From Magnaporthiopsis rhizophila (taxonomy: Eukaryota; Ascomycota; Sordariomycetes; Magnaporthales; Magnaporthaceae), in contig PYSS01000049.1 in assembly GCA_003049465.1 (NCBI GenBank), forward strand, positions 1 to 64,000: 64,000 nucleotides of DNA, read 5' to 3'. The position numbers and the translations under genes are program-made. Shown here piece by piece: positions 61,357 through 64,000 of the stretch. Numbering within the stretch: the first letter of the stretch is position 1; each line of letters starts with the position of its first letter. The notes beneath the pieces are model-generated. The model saw only the letters and a list, made by a program, of their open reading frames with translations, did not search any database and was not told where the DNA came from.

Positions 61357-61438
61357 CACCGCCACCAGCTTCACGCCGCCGCCTGTGGTCATCCAGGTGG
61401 CGAACGTGACGACGACGACGCCAGCGGCACCGTGCTGA
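60188..61438 (+). CDS. WSC-domain Ser/Thr-rich secreted wall protein
   Basis: Two exons (60188-60423, 60502-61438; the 78-nt intron is stop-free but has GTATGT, GCTGAC and TAG signals) give 390 residues as read. The N-terminus is a signal peptide (MHKTTAAQLLGAVSLLVATS). Residues about 31-130 have the cysteine spacing of a WSC carbohydrate-binding domain (CAGLCAGKN, FCACANTIEP, SCNFSCQ, ESCGGS). The rest is Ser/Thr/Pro-rich with N-glycosylation sites and a poly-Ser stretch (TCG repeat at 61318-61358). The frame stops at TPAAPC, but another frame to 61560 continues as a hydrophobic GPI-type tail (LLVLSWLGVLAGGAFLLL), so the true end may be 61558-61560. It is likely a cell-wall or surface protein. 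Confidence 0.8.
61318..61358 (+). repeat. TCG triplet repeat encoding poly-serine
   Basis: About a dozen TCG codons in a row within the WSC-protein gene. It is prone to length change in units of three, which would not alter the frame. Confidence 0.9.
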
Positions 61439-62307
61439 TCATGACGCGCTTGCCCGACCCGGTCGTCGCCAGTGCGGCCACCGCATCTGTGCCCTCGGAT
61501 CGCCTTCTGGTGCTCTCGTGGCTCGGCGTCCTGGCTGGCGGCGCGTTTCTTCTGCTTTGATCTCACGACTATCTTTGATGTCTTGTATATATATAAGTAG
61601 CTTTGCTTTTTGTCTTTTTCACTCAAGCATGGACGACCTGTATTTCTTGTATTCTCTCCTCCTTTTTTTTTTTCCCCTTCTTTTTTCTAGCGTGGCTCAG
61701 CGATTGAAGTTTTGGTCCAGACAGGGGTGGGTGATATGACTTAGCTTAGACAGGGAACATCCTAGATTTAAGGAACAACATGCCGTCCTTGATGACCAAG
61801 CGACAGAACGTCTTACATTCTCGAATAGCCATCTCCCACGTCCCCTCTGTGGACCTGCTGCTCGAGGCGGGCGGTGCTTGTGCTGTCGATCCTGTCCCGT
61901 TGGGGCGGTGGGGACCAGGGATCTGCGAACTACCGGTGCGGCTGGCTCTTCCCCCTACCTATCACGATCGACTTCTCCCACCGCCCTCCCGAATCATGTT
62001 GCGCCGGATTTGCTTCCGGCAGCAGCCCAAGGAGGTCAAAGCCCCCTTTGGGTATCACGGCATCTCGTAAAGGAACCCCTGGCCGGGCTGAGTCATCCGG
62101 CTTGCCCACACCGCCGTCCCGTGGGACACCGAAACGCAAACGACCAAGAAAAAAAGGAAAAAAGAGAAAGCATATCGATAAGTATATAAAATGATGCCAG
62201 ATTTGTTTGCGCTGGGAGAATTTGGGCTATTTCTGCCGTACACTAGGGGAAAACGGAGCCTGGCACCATTATTTTTTTCTGGCGACATAACGACGCACAC
62301 CGAAGCC
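61439..62307. other. Intergenic region before the GNAT gene
   Basis: The first 120 bases may encode the C-terminal GPI signal of the WSC protein in another frame (to 61560). The remainder is a T-rich 3' flank and the GNAT promoter. No other gene is seen. Confidence 0.5.
62183..62190 (+). promoter_or_regulatory. TATA box of the GNAT gene
   Basis: TATATAAA lies 118 bp upstream of the GNAT start codon on the same strand, in a locally A-rich patch. The position fits a core promoter. Confidence 0.45.
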
Positions 62308-63211
62308 ATGGAATCACACACCTTTGAGCTCCGCTCACCGAGGCTAGTCCTGCGAGCCGCCCGCGATGGAGACGCGGCCGAACTGTACAAGGCGTTTAGT
62401 GATCCTGACGTCATGAGGTACTGGTATGTTCTGAACCGTCTCCGCTGGTCTGTTTTTTTTTTTTTTCCCCTATGTTGGATGGCCTCGCCAGCATATGTAC
62501 CTTTTTAGTTACGGTAACACTCACAAATTCCCCGACGCAAACAGGTCCACACTGCCCCACGAGAGCCTGTCAGAGACGGAGCGGTGGGTGCGTGGTATGA
62601 CAGTGGCCCCCTGCAACGGCGCGACCGACTTCATCGTCTGCCTCCGGAGGCTCCGCCGGCGTCGTCCCTCCCGGAATGGAGATCAAGATGATGTTCAGCA
62701 AAACAACTCGGAAAACGACGACAAACAGACGCAAACAGGAGACCAAGACGAAGATCAAGAAGAGGAGGACCTGGTGCCGATCGGCAAGGCCGGCGTCTGG
62801 CGCGACAACGAGATCGGCTTCATGCTCGCGCGGCCGTACTGGGGACGGGGCCTGGCGGCCGAGGCGTTGACGCTCGTGCTGGACCACCTGTTTGCCGGCT
62901 CCGGCGACGTCGGGAGGGACCAGCTGGTGCTGGCGGATGTGGACCCGCGCAACGCCGCGTCCCTGACGCTGCTGAAGAGGCTGGGCTTCGAGGAGTACGA
63001 GTCCCGCGAGAACACGTTCCAGGTCGGGGAGCAGTGGGTCGACAGCACGTACCTGCGGCTGACCGGGGAGACGTGGAGATCGAGAGACGGGGTGCGGCGG
63101 TCGATGGACGGTGGCGGCGCGCCAGACGTCGCGGGGTGTGCGGGTTTTGCGACCGGCGGCGCCAAGTGTGTCGACTTGGTCCGCACTGCTGGCGTCGGCG
63201 TTTGTTTGTAA
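62308..63211 (+). CDS. GNAT-family N-acetyltransferase
   Basis: Two exons (62308-62423, 62545-63211) give 260 residues. The start FELRSPRLVLRAARDGDAAE is typical of RimJ/RimL-like acetyltransferases. The acetyl-CoA loop is ARPYWGRGLAAEALTLVLDH, and the following helix motif is DPRNAASLTLLKRLGFEEYE. An acidic Gln/Asp/Glu-rich insertion (QNNSENDDKQTQTGDQDEDQ and beyond) splits the N-terminal half of the domain, and about 50 C-terminal residues beyond the fold look disordered. The junction gives MRYWSTLPHES, a usual pattern for the family. The acceptor substrate (protein N-terminus, amino acid or small molecule) is unknown. Confidence 0.85.
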
Positions 63212-63438
63212 TCGGCACCAACGTCCCTCATCTCGGGCACTAGAATCGTGGGCAAAGCAGCAACGACCCCAGCATGCCGGTTGTTGGCTCTGCTACGTCG
63301 ATACCTATCCCTAGCCAAAAATCGAACATCTTAGGCGAGCAGCTGCACCAACATGACAATCACTGGCTGTATTATCAACGTGGATGGCTACATTTAAACG
63401 ACAAATAAGCTAGACACGTTCCACACAGCGAGGCATCC

Positions 63439-64000
63439 CTACAGCTCCACAGTGTCGGCGTACTCCATCGCCTCCGAGCCCGGCAGGGACCTCGTGCCCT
63501 GGACGTTTGCCTTCTCGACCTCGTCGCGGAAGCGCTTCACCTCCTCGGCCGACAGCTTGACGTGCACGGCCGCCGTGTTCTCCTCCAGAAGCTTGATGCG
63601 CTTGGTGCCCGGGATCGGGATGATGTCGTCGCCCTGGGCCAGCAGCCAGGCGAGCGTCAGCTGGGCGGCGGTGCAGCCCTTGCCGCGCGCCATCTCCTGG
63701 ATGTGGTCGACGAGCTCGAGGTTTTTGTGGAAGTTCTCCGGGCTGTAGCGCGATATGGCGCGGCGGAAATCGGTGGGGTCGAAGTCGTCGAGCGACCGCA
63801 CCGCGCCCGTCAGCATGCCGCGGCTGAGCGGCGAGTAGCATACGACGGCGACGCCGAGCTCGCGGCACGTCTTGAGCAGGTCCGTGCCGGCGGGGCCCTC
63901 GATGGCCAGGTCCCAGGGGTTGTATTCGACCTGGACGGCCGCGATGGGGTGTACGGCGTGGGCCCGGCGCAGCGAGTTTGACGAGCATTCGGAAAGGCCC
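63439..64000 (-). CDS. Aldo/keto reductase (C-terminal part)
   Basis: The frame runs out of the window on the right, so about 187 C-terminal residues are present. GLSECSSNSLRRAH, AAVQVEYNPWDLAIEG, VVCYSPLSRGMLTGAV and the NADPH-binding IPIPGTKRIKLLEEN are the later strands and cofactor motifs of the aldo/keto reductase barrel (AKR13-like in overall pattern). The catalytic Asp-Tyr-Lys part lies beyond the window. The enzyme reduces aldehydes or ketones with NADPH; the substrate is unknown. It converges with the GNAT gene, leaving 227 bp between them. Confidence 0.9.
   Translation of the reverse strand, partial: GLSECSSNSLRRAHAVHPIAAVQVEYNPWDLAIEGPAGTDLLKTCRELGVAVVCYSPLSRGMLTGAVRSLDDFDPTDFRRAISRYSPENFHKNLELVDHIQEMARGKGCTAAQLTLAWLLAQGDDIIPIPGTKRIKLLEENTAAVHVKLSAEEVKRFRDEVEKANVQGTRSLPGSEAMEYADTVEL

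Noticed and set aside
63820..64000. Arg/Pro-rich 192-residue frame over the aldo/keto reductase
   Set aside because: Another frame of the same strand; the reductase frame continues unbroken to the window edge with family motifs.

Overview
The window is a piece of a filamentous ascomycete (Pezizomycotina) nuclear genome, most likely a Sordariomycete. The reasons are short introns (about 50-125 bp) with GTAAGT/GTATGT-like donors and CTNAC-like branch sites, a GC-rich coding bias that opens long shadow frames on the opposite strand, and a gene set typical of moulds: a WOPR-family Pac2 regulator, the NADPH oxidase NoxB, a cytochrome b5/acyl-CoA dehydrogenase fusion and a WSC-domain wall protein. 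I cannot name the species. I see no rRNA, no convincing tRNA, no CRISPR array and no viral gene.

Layout. 1-1340: end of a mitochondrial-type asparaginyl-tRNA synthetase (+), cut by the window edge. 1341-16218: almost 15 kb without a convincing gene, rich in homopolymers and pyrimidine tracts, leading into pac2 (16219-17703, +), a transcriptional regulator with a long promoter and leader. 17704-23558: another gene-poor stretch with a 197-bp inverted-repeat element built around a poly-T run. 23559-41513: five genes, all on the minus strand: a serine carboxypeptidase, a proline-rich NPF-motif protein, histone H1, a UBC4/5-type ubiquitin-conjugating enzyme and glutaryl-CoA dehydrogenase. 46677-63211: six genes, all on the plus strand: NoxB, flap endonuclease FEN1, an MFS sugar-type transporter, the cytochrome b5-acyl-CoA dehydrogenase, a WSC-domain secreted protein and a GNAT acetyltransferase. 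63439-64000: end of an aldo/keto reductase (-), cut by the window edge.

How the genes relate. Most are housekeeping or developmental genes (translation, chromatin, ubiquitin, DNA replication, ROS signalling, morphogenesis) with no operon logic. The right end (transporter, b5-dehydrogenase, secreted protein, acetyltransferase, reductase) looks more accessory and metabolic, but nothing proves a cluster. I found no clear undescribed multi-gene system. The strongest unusual signals are at gene-structure level: a 5-nt micro-exon that supplies the codon for a catalytic aspartate in FEN1, 23-, 27- and 30-nt micro-exons in histone H1 and the E2 gene, a GC-AG intron in noxB, an 8-C run that breaks the transporter frame, and a GPI-like tail lying out of frame behind the WSC protein. 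Exon coordinates were worked out by hand from splice signals and known family motifs, not from transcripts.
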